Positions 43,298 through 51,030 of a stretch of 64,000 nt of DNA are shown piece by piece. Every line of letters starts with the position of its first letter. Position 1 is the stretch's first letter. The notes under the pieces were generated by a model. It ran no database searches and was not told where the DNA came from. It was given only the letters and a program-made list of their open reading frames with translations. Origin of the DNA: Bailinhaonella thermotolerans (GTDB lineage Bacteria > Actinomycetota > Actinomycetes > Streptosporangiales > Streptosporangiaceae); the NCBI RefSeq assembly GCF_003594875.1, contig NZ_QZEY01000001.1:806001-870000 (forward strand), written 5' to 3'. Position numbers and translations under genes: made by a program.

Positions 43298-45213
43298 GTC
43301 GCCCGCCCGGCCGGGCGTGGCGCCACGCCCGGCCCCCGCGCCGTGCCCGCCGGGGAGACCGCCGGGGAGACCGCCGGGGAGACCGCCGCCGCGCGTGGCG
43401 TCACCTCCCCGGGTTCCCCCTCGTCGCCGTAACCCGCGGCCTGGGCCCGGAACAGGCGGGCGTACAGGCCGCCCGAGGCCATCAGGTCCGCGTGCGGGCC
43501 GAGCTCGGCGATCCTCCCGTCCTCCAGCACGGCGATCACGTCGGCGTCGCGGACGGTGTTGAGGCGGTGCGAGATCAGCAGGCTGGTACGGCCGGCGCGG
43601 TGGGCCCGCACGGCCGCGTGGACCTCGGCCTCGGCGGCGGCGTCCAGGCCGGAGCTGGGCTCGTCCAGGATCATCAGGTCGCGGTCGCCGCGCAGGAAGG
43701 CACGGGCCAGCGCGACCCGCTGCCACTGGCCGCCCGACAACACCACGCCCGCGCCCGACTCCCCGAAGAACATCCTGGTCAGCAGCGTGTCGTAGCCGCC
43801 CGGGAGGCCGGACAGGAGATCGTCCACGCCCGCCCGGCGCGCGGCCGCCCGGATCCGGTCCAGGTCGCCGATCGCGCTCACGTCGCCCACGCCCACGTTC
43901 TCCGCGGCGGTCAGGTCGTAGTTCGCGTGGTCCTGGAAGACCGCGCTCAGCCGCGCCCGCAGTTCCGCCGGATCCACCTCGCGCAGGTCCACGCCGTCCC
44001 AGCGGATCGCGCCGCGCGTCGGGTCGTACAGCCGGCCCAGGAGCTTGACGATGGTGCTCTTGCCCGCGCCGTTCGCCCCGACCAGCGCCACGGCGCCGCC
44101 GTACGGGATGGTCAGGCTGACGCCGCGCAGGATCCAGGGGTGGTCGTCGGAGTAGCGGAACCACACGTCGTCCAGCTCGATCCCGCGGCGCAGGGGCGGC
44201 AGCGGGCGCGGCGGGTCCGCGACGGGCAGGTCGGGCCCGGCCCGCACCACGTCCACGTAGTGGCCGAACCGCAGCAGTTGCTCGTGCACGCGGGCGAACG
44301 CCGACAGCACGGAGTTGAGCGACTGCTGGACCCCGGCCAGCGCGGCGACGAACAGGGCCACGTCGCCCACCGTCAGCGTCCCGGCCCGGGCCGCCAGCAC
44401 CGCCCAGGCCAGGCCGGCGCCGGACACCAGGGCGGCCAGCAGTTCGAGGCCGGTCTCGGCGCGCAGTTCCCGCCGGTCCATCGACCGCCGGGCCGCGTCC
44501 GCCGTACGCCTGTCGGCCAGCAGGCGGTCGCGCAGGAACCCGGCCATGCCGAACAGGCGGATCTCCTTGGCGGCGTTGACGCTGGTCAGCAGGTCGGAGT
44601 GCATCATCTCGCGGCGCTCGACCGGGCCGAGCCGCACGCTCAGCCCGACCCGCTGCCGGGACAGCCGCAGGTGGGCCGCGAGCATCGGGGCGGCGGCGGC
44701 CAGCACCAGCGAGGTCATGACCGGGCTGATCACGAGCAGCGAGACGACGAGCCCCGACAGGGTGAGCAGGCCGCGGCCGACGCTGAAGAGCCCGCTGAGC
44801 AGGCCGCCGCACATCCGCGCGCCCGCCTGGGCCAGGCGCAGCCGGTCGAGGTGGTCCGGGTCCTCGAAGCGGCCCAGCCCGACGAACCCGCCCGCCGCCG
44901 TGAACAGCCGCTCGGTCGCCAGCAGGCCCGTGGCGCGGCCGATCTCGTTGCCCAGGTAGTGGGAGTACTGCGGCAGGAGGGCCAGGACGATCCCGGCCAG
45001 GGCGAGGCCCGCGGCCGGGACCGCCGCGCCGGCGAGCGGCCCCGGCCGCGCCAGCGCGTCGATCACGGCCTTGGTCAGCCAGACGGTCGCCACCGGGACG
45101 GCGGCCTCACCGGCCATGAGCAGCAGATACCGTACGGCGGCGCCCGGCGCGGCCCGCCGTACGACCGCCGCCGCCTCGCGCACGGCGGCCGCGGTGACGC
45201 GGTCAGCGGGCAT
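43294..45213 (-). CDS. ABC exporter, fused permease and ATPase
   Basis: The 639-residue protein has six transmembrane helices (about 25-310) and a nucleotide-binding domain (about 350-590) with Walker A VGANGAGKST, signature [15 protein letters not shown], Walker B DLMILDEPSSGLD and switch LISHRLNT. It is a homodimeric type IV exporter. It lacks an N-terminal C39 peptidase domain, so leader removal would need another protease, and an S26 peptidase is encoded next. The C-terminal tail carries an AVSPAVSPAVSPA repeat. Its start overlaps the thioredoxin-like gene by 11 bp. Likely cargo is the cysteine-rich peptide encoded upstream (inference). Confidence 0.88.
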   Translation of the reverse strand: MPADRVTAAAVREAAAVVRRAAPGAAVRYLLLMAGEAAVPVATVWLTKAVIDALARPGPLAGAAVPAAGLALAGIVLALLPQYSHYLGNEIGRATGLLATERLFTAAGGFVGLGRFEDPDHLDRLRLAQAGARMCGGLLSGLFSVGRGLLTLSGLVVSLLVISPVMTSLVLAAAAPMLAAHLRLSRQRVGLSVRLGPVERREMMHSDLLTSVNAAKEIRLFGMAGFLRDRLLADRRTADAARRSMDRRELRAETGLELLAALVSGAGLAWAVLAARAGTLTVGDVALFVAALAGVQQSLNSVLSAFARVHEQLLRFGHYVDVVRAGPDLPVADPPRPLPPLRRGIELDDVWFRYSDDHPWILRGVSLTIPYGGAVALVGANGAGKSTIVKLLGRLYDPTRGAIRWDGVDLREVDPAELRARLSAVFQDHANYDLTAAENVGVGDVSAIGDLDRIRAAARRAGVDDLLSGLPGGYDTLLTRMFFGESGAGVVLSGGQWQRVALARAFLRGDRDLMILDEPSSGLDAAAEAEVHAAVRAHRAGRTSLLISHRLNTVRDADVIAVLEDGRIAELGPHADLMASGGLYARLFRAQAAGYGDEGEPGEVTPRAAAVSPAVSPAVSPAGTARGPGVAPRPAGRAT

Positions 45214-45787
45214 CGGCGGCGCCGTCCGCCGCGTGGAGGGAGGGCCGGGAGGCGTCCAGTTCCGACGGCCGCGGCGCCCCCGCCACCACCACGCCGCCGG
45301 GGTCGAGGAGGTAGACGGCGGGGAACCCGGTGGCGCGGAACGCCTGGACGAGGGGGCCCTGGTCCTCGTCCACGACGATGTGGGCCACGCCGGCGAGTTC
45401 CTTCTCGTAGTCCTCCAGGTGCGCGGGGTCGAGGGCGGCGACCACGGCCAGCACCCGGTCGCGGTCCCCGACGGTGTTCCGCGCGTAGTCCGCGAACTCC
45501 GGCAGCATCTCCTGGCAGGGCCAGCAGCCGGTCATGAAGAGCCCGACCAGCGTCCGTTCCGGCAGCCGGTCGCGGTCGACCGGCAGTCCCTCGGTCGTCG
45601 TCGCGGCGAAGTGGTCCACGCGGTCGCCGGGGCGCAGCACGGGCGGCCCCTGGGCGCCCTGGCCGGCGCCCGGGCGCGCGAGCCGCTCGGAGTGCTCCCG
45701 CAGGCGGCGGATCACGCCGAAGGTGAGCAGCAGGTTGGCCAGGCACAGCGCGCCGATCAGGGCGACGGCGGCGGCGAGATACGGCAT
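45203..45787 (-). CDS. Membrane-anchored TlpA/thioredoxin-like oxidoreductase
   Basis: The 194-residue protein has an N-terminal membrane helix (about 3-25) and a redoxin domain with the active-site motif MTGCWPCQEMLPEF (Cys88 and Cys91), followed by AHIVVDEDQGPLVQAF and the cis-proline strand ATGFPAVYLLDPGG. TlpA-like proteins make, break or shuffle disulfides outside the membrane. The ATG giving MPYLAAAVALIG is chosen so that the helix begins at once. Its gene overlaps the ABC exporter and follows the ten-cysteine peptide gene, so it probably acts on the disulfides of that peptide (inference). Confidence 0.88.
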   Translation of the reverse strand: MPYLAAAVALIGALCLANLLLTFGVIRRLREHSERLARPGAGQGAQGPPVLRPGDRVDHFAATTTEGLPVDRDRLPERTLVGLFMTGCWPCQEMLPEFADYARNTVGDRDRVLAVVAALDPAHLEDYEKELAGVAHIVVDEDQGPLVQAFRATGFPAVYLLDPGGVVVAGAPRPSELDASRPSLHAADGAADAR

Positions 45788-45849
45788 CGTGGCTCCTCGG
45801 CGGGGCGGGCCGGGCGCGGGGCGGCAGCGTCCGGTCGGCGGCATGGGTT

Positions 45850-45916
45850 CAGGCGGCGATACGGGGCAGGCGGTGATACGGGGCAGGCGGTGATACGGGG
45901 CAGGCGGTGATACGGG
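45850..45916. repeat. 17-bp tandem repeat, four copies
   Basis: CAGGCGGTGATACGGGG is repeated head to tail; the first copy has C for T at position 8 and the last lacks its final base. The array lies in the untranslated spacer between the peptide gene and the thioredoxin-like gene. Confidence 0.9.
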
Positions 45917-45954
45917 CTCGTACGGCGGCGCGCGGCCGGGGCGGGGCGGGCCGT

Positions 45955-45984
45955 GCTGCGCGGCGCGGGTGCCCGCCGCGCAGC
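45955..45984 (-). terminator. Hairpin after the precursor gene
   Basis: GCTGCGCGGCG and CGCCGCGCAGC form a perfect 11-bp stem around an 8-nt loop, starting eight bases after the peptide stop codon on the minus strand. No T-run follows. Such a hairpin between a peptide gene and its maturation genes can terminate partially, making precursor transcripts more abundant. Confidence 0.7.
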
Positions 45985-45992
45985 ATCGGCGG

Positions 45993-46202
45993 TCAGCAGG
46001 ATCCGCAGAGGCAGTCGTTCTCGTACGGGGCGCCGATGAGGCAGTCGCACCAGACCTTCAGCTTCGCCCGCTGCGCGGCGCACACCTCGCACCAGGCGAT
46101 GCGCTTGCAGTAGGACTGGCAGGTGCCGCACGCGGCGGCCTCGGCCCTCGGCACGAAGGCCGACAGCAGCCTGTCGGCCATGCCCTCGATCAGCCTCGTC
46201 AT
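45993..46202 (-). CDS. Ten-cysteine small peptide, candidate precursor
   Basis: The 69-residue product starts at an ATG with a strong GAGGAGGAAGAG site. Residues 1-24 form a short amphipathic leader (MTRLIEGMADRLLSAFVP, then RAEAAA) without a real hydrophobic core. Residues 25-69 contain ten cysteines, at 25, 28, 32, 38, 41, 52, 54, 64, 66 and 69, enough for five disulfides, and end in CLCGSC. The AEAAA|C junction looks like an AxA processing site. Downstream lie a thioredoxin-like protein, an exporter and an S26 peptidase, and upstream an AraC regulator. Alternative readings are a metal-binding (zinc or iron-sulfur) small protein. I recognise no named family. Confidence 0.75.
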   Translation of the reverse strand: MTRLIEGMADRLLSAFVPRAEAAACGTCQSYCKRIAWCEVCAAQRAKLKVWCDCLIGAPYENDCLCGSC

Positions 46203-46270
46203 CCTCTTCCTCCTCGCTTGGGCGAGCCGTCACCGGGGAGTATGCGAGGCGACCTCTGTGGCGTCGTTGG

Positions 46271-47302
46271 TCACGCGTGCGAGGTTTGTGGCGTTTCACG
46301 CGACGAGGGCCGGGTGAGCACCGCCGTACGGTATTCGCCCGGGGTGACGTCGTAGGTGGCGCGGAAGAGCTTGGTGAAGTGGGCGCGGTCGGGGAAGCCC
46401 CAGCGGGCGGCGATCGCCTCGATGGTCCGCCCGGCGAGCGCCGGGTCGGCCAGGTCGCGGCGGCAGCGCTCCAGCCGCCGGTGCCGGATCCAGGCCGCGA
46501 CCGTGGGCCCGCCCCGCTCCTGGAACAGCGCGTGCAGCGTGCGCAGGGAGATCTGGTGGGCCTCGGCGACGGTCCGCGGGCACAGCCCGGGGTCGGCGAG
46601 CCCGCGCTCGATGAAGTCGTGGATGCGCGCCAGCAGGACCGCGGGCCCCGAGCCCCGGGGGAACGCCGTCTCGCGGGTCAGCTCCCGGCCGCACGCCGCG
46701 GCGACGAGGTCGAGGAGGACCTGCGCGGCGACGGCCCGCTCGGTGGAGACGCATTCGGCGCCGTGCCGCATCAGGCCGATGAGCTGGCGGGCCAGCAGCG
46801 CCCCGGAGGCGCGGCGGGCGCTGAGCGGCACCCCGAGGAGGGAGTCGAGCGTCCCGGCCGGCACCGACAGCGCCGAGCGCGGGAACTGGACGGTGATCGT
46901 ACGGCACAGGCCGTCGGCGGCGGTCCGCCGTACGGTGAACGGGCGCGAGCTGTCGCGCAGGAGCATCTCGCCGGGGCCCGCCCTGCCGTACCGGCCGCAC
47001 TGCCGGGTGTCCACCCAGCCGCTGCGCACCAGGGTGAGCTGGTACTCCTCGGGGTCGCGGCGGCGGATCAGCCGCTCGCTGCGGTTCACGCGGATCGAGG
47101 TGCTCTCCATCTCGCCGATGTGGACCGTCCCCAGCGCCAGCACGCGCAGCTCGCCGTGGAAGTCGCCCTCGGCGTCGACGTGCGCCTCCAGCGGGAACCT
47201 CGCCCGCTCCACCCGGTCGAGCCAGTACTCCAGCCGCTCGTCCGCCTTCACTTCCCTCGTGTCGATCCGCACCTGGAATCCCGCCGCGCCGCCGCGCCCC
47301 AT
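46271..47302 (-). CDS. AraC-family transcriptional regulator
   Basis: The 343-residue product has an N-terminal AraC-binding-like domain (YQLTLVRSGWVDTRQCGRYG and GEMLLRDSSRPFTVRRTAADG, about 70-190) and a C-terminal double helix-turn-helix (FIERGLADPGLCPRTVAEAHQISLRTLHALFQ, then IEAIAARWGFPDRAHFTKLFRATYDVTPGEYR, about 235-330). The ATG is preceded by GGAGGGATGGG. It lies 68 bp upstream of the ten-cysteine peptide gene in the same direction, so it is the probable regulator of that cluster and may be its first gene. The inducer is unknown. Confidence 0.88.
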   Translation of the reverse strand: MGRGGAAGFQVRIDTREVKADERLEYWLDRVERARFPLEAHVDAEGDFHGELRVLALGTVHIGEMESTSIRVNRSERLIRRRDPEEYQLTLVRSGWVDTRQCGRYGRAGPGEMLLRDSSRPFTVRRTAADGLCRTITVQFPRSALSVPAGTLDSLLGVPLSARRASGALLARQLIGLMRHGAECVSTERAVAAQVLLDLVAAACGRELTRETAFPRGSGPAVLLARIHDFIERGLADPGLCPRTVAEAHQISLRTLHALFQERGGPTVAAWIRHRRLERCRRDLADPALAGRTIEAIAARWGFPDRAHFTKLFRATYDVTPGEYRTAVLTRPSSRETPQTSHA

Positions 47303-47485
47303 CCCATCCCTCCACGAGATCACCCCGGGCCCCGTCCGACCCCCACATGATCGCCGGAGCGCGCTGACATCGCAAAGTGGTCGATATCCACGGCTACTGT
47401 AAGGATTCGGGAGCGTTCTCTGGGTCATCGCCCGGCCCGCTCTCCCGGGGAAGAGCGAGCCGGGGGGCGGAGACGGGGGCGTGCG

Positions 47486-48632
47486 CTAACGGGCCTGGCG
47501 CACGCCGCGGCGCCAGACCTCGGCGATGGAGCCGGTGGCGGTGATGTCGCGGGTGGGGTCGCCCTCGACCAGGACCAGGTCCGCGCGGAGGCCGGGCGCG
47601 ACGCGGCCGCGGTCGTCCAGCCCGAAGTGACGGGCGGTGACGCCGGTCGCGGCGGCGAGCGCCGCCTCCGCGCTCAGCCCGGCCTCGGTGAGGAGCTCCA
47701 GCTCCCGGTGCAGGCCGGTGCCGTGGCCCGGCACGAACGGCGTGGCGTCGGTCCCGGCCAGCAGCGGCACGCCGGCCTCGTGCAGGGCCCGCACCGCGGC
47801 CGCCGCGCCGGCGGCGCTGCCGGGGCGGGCGTGGTCGGCGGTCTCGACGTGCCGGGCGGTGATCGCCTCGAAGTAGGCCAGCGTGGTCACCACGAAGACC
47901 CCGGCCGCCCGCACCCGCTCGGCCAGCCGCCCCGCGGCCGGGTCGCCCGGCGGCAGGTCGGCCCACACGTGTGCCAGGCCGTCGACGCCGGCGTCGAGCG
48001 CGACCTCCACCTCCGCGGCGGTGATCGCGTGCGCGATGACCCCGCAGCCCCTCCTCGTGCGCCGCCGCGGTCAGGGCGGCGGCGACGTCCCCGGTCAGCA
48101 CGGGCAGGTCGGCCCCGTGCACCGCGCCGTCGTCAATGACGATCTTGAGGTAGTCGGCCCCCTCGGCGAGCCGCGCCCGGACGAAGGCCGGGGCCTGCGC
48201 GGGATCGGAGACGAAGTCGATCTCCGGGGCGTCCGGCCCGTCCAGCACGGTGCCCGCCAGGGCCGCCAGGAGCTGTGTCGGGTGCCCGCCGGCGGCGGTG
48301 GCCAGCGTGCCGGCGCTGCGGAGATCGGCCACGTCGTCGTTCCCGGCCGCCAGCCGCCGCTGCTCCGCCAGGATCTCGGGGAGGCAGAACATGTCGAGCT
48401 CGGTGGTGACGCCGTACCGCAGGGCCTGGGTCAGGCTGCCGTCGAACACGTGCGTGTGCGCGTCGATCAGCCCGGGCAGCAGCGTCCCGCCCCTCCCGTC
48501 GATCTCGACGTCGGCCGGGCCGTCCCCGCCCGCGCCGACAGCGGCGATCAGGCCGTCCTCGATCACCACGTCGGTCTCGGCCATGGTGCGCTCGCCGTCG
48601 AACACCCTGGCGCCGCGGATCACTGTGCGCAT
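47486..48632 (-). pseudogene. Amidohydrolase with one frameshift
   Basis: The N-terminal part (MRTVIRGARVFDGERTMAET, metal motif LIDAHTHVFDGS, LKIVIDDGAVHG) and the C-terminal part (VALDAGVDGLAHVWADLPPG, LAGTDATPFVPGHGTGLH, ADLVLVEGDPTRDI) of one imidazolonepropionase-like metal-dependent hydrolase of about 380 residues lie in different frames. The break is at a run of four C (48040-48043): removing one base restores LRVIAHAITAAEVEVALD with the metal-binding HAH-type histidine. It is either a true mutation or an error in a homopolymer run. GAGGG precedes the ATG. It is divergent from the sigma factor and carries the same promoter-like element. Confidence 0.75.
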
Positions 48633-48668
48633 CTGCGCCCTCCTCATGAGTCGTCGGATCGCCACCAC

Positions 48669-48696
48669 AGAGGGGCGCGGGCCGGGGGCTGTGACA
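48669..48696 (-). promoter_or_regulatory. Putative ECF41-type promoter for the amidohydrolase
   Basis: On the minus strand, TGTCACA is followed after exactly 17 bp by CTCT. TGTCACA matches the -35 motif reported for ECF41 sigma factors. Transcription would start near 48660, shortly before the amidohydrolase start. Confidence 0.5.
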
Positions 48697-48739
48697 TCGG
48701 GCCCGGCGACCGTGACGCGGATCACATTCAGGGCGCCCG

Positions 48740-48767
48740 TGTCACACTCTCGGGCGAGGCGGGCTCT
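48740..48767 (+). promoter_or_regulatory. Putative ECF41-type promoter for the sigma factor
   Basis: TGTCACA, 17 bp, CTCT: identical to the element on the opposite strand 44 bp away. It would give a leader of about 20 nt for the sigma factor gene and fits autoregulation. Confidence 0.5.
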
Positions 48768-48795
48768 TCGGTCGCGACAGATGAGGAGGTACGGC

Positions 48796-49704
48796 ATGGC
48801 ATCGACCCCACGGCACGCGACCGACGCCGTCACCGAGCGGTTCCTCGGCCATCGGGAGCTGCTGTTCTCGGTGGTCTACAACATGCTCGGCAGCGTCGCC
48901 GACACCGAGGACACCCTGCAGGAGGTGTGGCTGGCCTGGTCCGCCCGGCACCGGGGGCGGGAGAGCGCCCCGATCGAGAACGCCCGGGCCTACCTGGTGC
49001 GCGTCGCGGTGAACCAGGCGCTCGCCCGCCGCGCGCTCGTGAGCCGCCGCCAGGAGACCTACGTCGGCCCCTGGCTGCCGGAACCGCTGGTCACGGCCGA
49101 GGACGACACCGCCGGCGCCGCCGAGCGGGGCGAGTCGCTGTCGATGGCGGTGCTGGTGGTGCTGGAGACCCTCTCGCCGCTGGAACGCGCGGTGTTCGTG
49201 CTCCACGAGGTGTTCGGCTTCGCCCATCCGGAGATCGCCGACATCCTCGGCCGCACCCCCGCCGCGGTCCGCCAGCTCGCGGCCCGCGCGCGCCGCCACG
49301 TCCACGCGCGCCGCCCCCGCCACCGCCCCGAGCCCGGCGTCCACGCCGAGGTCACCGAGCGGTTCGCCGCGGCCGCCCTCGGCGGCGATCTCAAGGCCCT
49401 GCTCGAGGTGCTGGCCCCGGACGTGACCCTGTGGACCGACGGCGGCGGCAAGGGCCCGGCCACCAGCCTGCACCCCGTCCACGGCCGCGACCGCGTGGCC
49501 GCCCTCTTCATGGCGGTCGCCGCGGCCCTGCCCCCGGGCGACCTGCGCCTGCGCTACCGCCGCGTGGCCGGAGACCCCTGCGCCCTCCTCTTCTCCGGCG
49601 ACAGCCCCCTCGCCGTCGTCGTCACGGCCCTCACCCCCGGCGCCACCCGGATAGCCACCATCTACTCAGTGACCAACCCCGACAAGCTGACCACCCTCCG
49701 CTGA
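48796..49704 (+). CDS. ECF41-family RNA polymerase sigma factor
   Basis: The 302-residue product has sigma region 2 (FLGHRELLFSVVYNMLGSVADTEDTLQEVWLAW, residues 14-50), region 4 (LSPLERAVFVLHEVFGFAHPEIADILGRTPAAVRQLAARAR, about 130-175) and a C-terminal SnoaL-like domain of about 110 residues containing WTDGGGK, the DGGGK motif specific to ECF41. In this group the C-terminal domain replaces a separate anti-sigma factor. AGGAGG lies six bases before the ATG. The divergent amidohydrolase shares its promoter motif and is the likely target; ECF41 genes usually regulate a neighbouring enzyme. Confidence 0.92.
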   Translation: MASTPRHATDAVTERFLGHRELLFSVVYNMLGSVADTEDTLQEVWLAWSARHRGRESAPIENARAYLVRVAVNQALARRALVSRRQETYVGPWLPEPLVTAEDDTAGAAERGESLSMAVLVVLETLSPLERAVFVLHEVFGFAHPEIADILGRTPAAVRQLAARARRHVHARRPRHRPEPGVHAEVTERFAAAALGGDLKALLEVLAPDVTLWTDGGGKGPATSLHPVHGRDRVAALFMAVAAALPPGDLRLRYRRVAGDPCALLFSGDSPLAVVVTALTPGATRIATIYSVTNPDKLTTLR

Positions 49705-49750
49705 CCCCCCGGCGAGCACGTGCCGGGCGCCTCGTGCACCATCTCGCCCA

Positions 49751-49778
49751 GGCGGTACGGCGGCGCCGCCGTACCGCC
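49751..49778. terminator. 28-bp perfect palindrome of the GTAC family
   Basis: The two halves GGCGGTACGGCGGC and GCCGCCGTACCGCC are exact reverse complements with no spacer. It lies 47 bp after the sigma factor stop and 45 bp before the next start, and may terminate transcription as a cruciform-like hairpin. It joins two GTAC cores in inverted orientation. Confidence 0.6.
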
Positions 49779-49822
49779 CCATGGGGGAGGATGATCATCA
49801 TGCGGGGAGAGGTGGTTCGCGG

Positions 49823-50257
49823 ATGACCGGCTACACCGCGCGCGTCGAAGCACGCTGCGGCGACTGCGGAGGCACCAAGGTCCGGCAGGTGAACCAGTAC
49901 GTCCAGCACGGCCGCCTGCGGTGGGACGCCGAGTTCTCCTGCGACTCCTGCGGGTCCGGCGGATGCGAGGGCTTCGGCACCGACCCGGCGCCTGAGGACA
50001 TTCGCCGCGCCCTGCTGGTCCGGCACGGCCCGAGCCGGCTGCGCATCGCCGGCCCCCTGCCCAGCCTGGTCCCGGCGCTGAAGGCCCTCCGCGAGACCCT
50101 CGGCGTGTCCCTCCCCCGCGCCCGTGAACTCGTCGCCCGGCTCACGGACGGCGGGCTGACCGGGACCCTCGCGGAGATGGAGTACCTCCAGATCCGGCTC
50201 CACATCCGGGGCGTCCCCTCCGAAGTGACCCCCGTCACCCCAGGTCCCTCCTGCTGA
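49823..50257 (+). CDS. Zinc-ribbon hypothetical protein
   Basis: The 144-residue protein has paired cysteines near its N-terminus, CGDCGG (about residues 11-16) and CDSCGSGGCEG (about 41-51), forming a likely zinc ribbon, then an alpha-helical half with PRARELVARLTDGGLTGTLAEMEYL, which recalls the fold of ribosomal-protein L7/L12 C-terminal-like domains. No enzyme motif is visible. The start codon has a GAGAGG site about ten bases upstream. It follows the sigma factor on the same strand after a palindrome, so it probably has its own transcript. Function unknown. Confidence 0.65.
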   Translation: MTGYTARVEARCGDCGGTKVRQVNQYVQHGRLRWDAEFSCDSCGSGGCEGFGTDPAPEDIRRALLVRHGPSRLRIAGPLPSLVPALKALRETLGVSLPRARELVARLTDGGLTGTLAEMEYLQIRLHIRGVPSEVTPVTPGPSC

Positions 50258-50438
50258 GGGGCCCTTCCGCAGGCGGCTGGCGCGGGGGCCGGATCCGGTG
50301 GTCCGGCGTACCGGATGGACCGCTCACGGAGAGGTAAAAGCGCAGGTCAGGTGGGGGGTGCGGTATGGGGGGCGGGAAATGGGGAGGGTGGGGCTTGGCA
50401 ACGGCAGGGTCAAGTGAGTGTGCAGAGGAGGGGTTGCC

Positions 50439-50981
50439 GTGACTGACGTCGTGGACATGATCATGGCGGATCACCGGGAGATGGAGCGGCTGTTCGAGGT
50501 GCTGCGGACGCGGCCGGAGGAGCGGGAGCTGACGCTGCCGGTCGTGGCCGCGCTGCTCGTCGCGCACAGCCGTGCCGAGGAGGCCGAGGTGTATCCGGCG
50601 CTGCGCGGGCAGGCCGGGCAGGGCGGCGAGGTGGCGCACGGGCAGGAGGAGCACCTGGAGGCCGAACGCCGGCTCCAGGCGCTGCGGGAGGCCGACCCGA
50701 AGGGGGCCGGGTTCGAGAAGGCGCTGCAGGCGTTCGTCGAGGCGGTCCAGCACCACGTCGAGGAGGAGGAGACGACGCTGCTGCCGGCCATGCGCGAGCG
50801 GCTGGAGGCGGGCGAGCTGGCCTCGCTGGGCGAGGCGTTCGCGCGGAGCCGGGCCGAGCACCTGGGCGAGATGCCGGGCGAGGCGGGCCGCGAGGAGCTG
50901 CTGCGCCAGGCCAGGAACGCCGGGATCGAGGGCGCGTCCTCGATGACCAAGGACGAGCTGCGCCGCGCCCTCAAGATCTAG
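50439..50981 (+). CDS. Hemerythrin HHE-domain protein
   Basis: The 180-residue product has hemerythrin ligand motifs: MIMADHREMERLFEVL (His near 13), VAALLVAHSRAEEAEVYPAL, GQEEHLEAERRLQALRE and FVEAVQHHVEEEETTLLPAM. Its C-terminal 40 residues contain ARNAGIEGASSMTKDELRRALK, a short helical SAP/Rho-N-like motif. The GTG start has AGGAGG six bases upstream. It is the second hemerythrin-like gene of the window and is not closely similar to the first. Members bind oxygen or NO or take part in oxidative stress defence. Confidence 0.8.
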   Translation: MTDVVDMIMADHREMERLFEVLRTRPEERELTLPVVAALLVAHSRAEEAEVYPALRGQAGQGGEVAHGQEEHLEAERRLQALREADPKGAGFEKALQAFVEAVQHHVEEEETTLLPAMRERLEAGELASLGEAFARSRAEHLGEMPGEAGREELLRQARNAGIEGASSMTKDELRRALKI

Positions 50982-51030
50982 GTCCGGGCCGCGTTTCGCG
51001 CGAACGAGCCGGCCGGCCTCCCAGGACCGG

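Noticed and set aside
45993-46202. WhiB-like or ferredoxin-like protein
   Set aside because: The cysteine spacing does not match the WhiB C-x(n)-CxxC-x5-C pattern or ferredoxin CxxCxxCxxxC, although metal binding as such cannot be excluded.
47486-48632. Two separate hydrolase genes
   Set aside because: The halves complement each other exactly in one amidohydrolase fold and are joined by a one-base shift at a C run.
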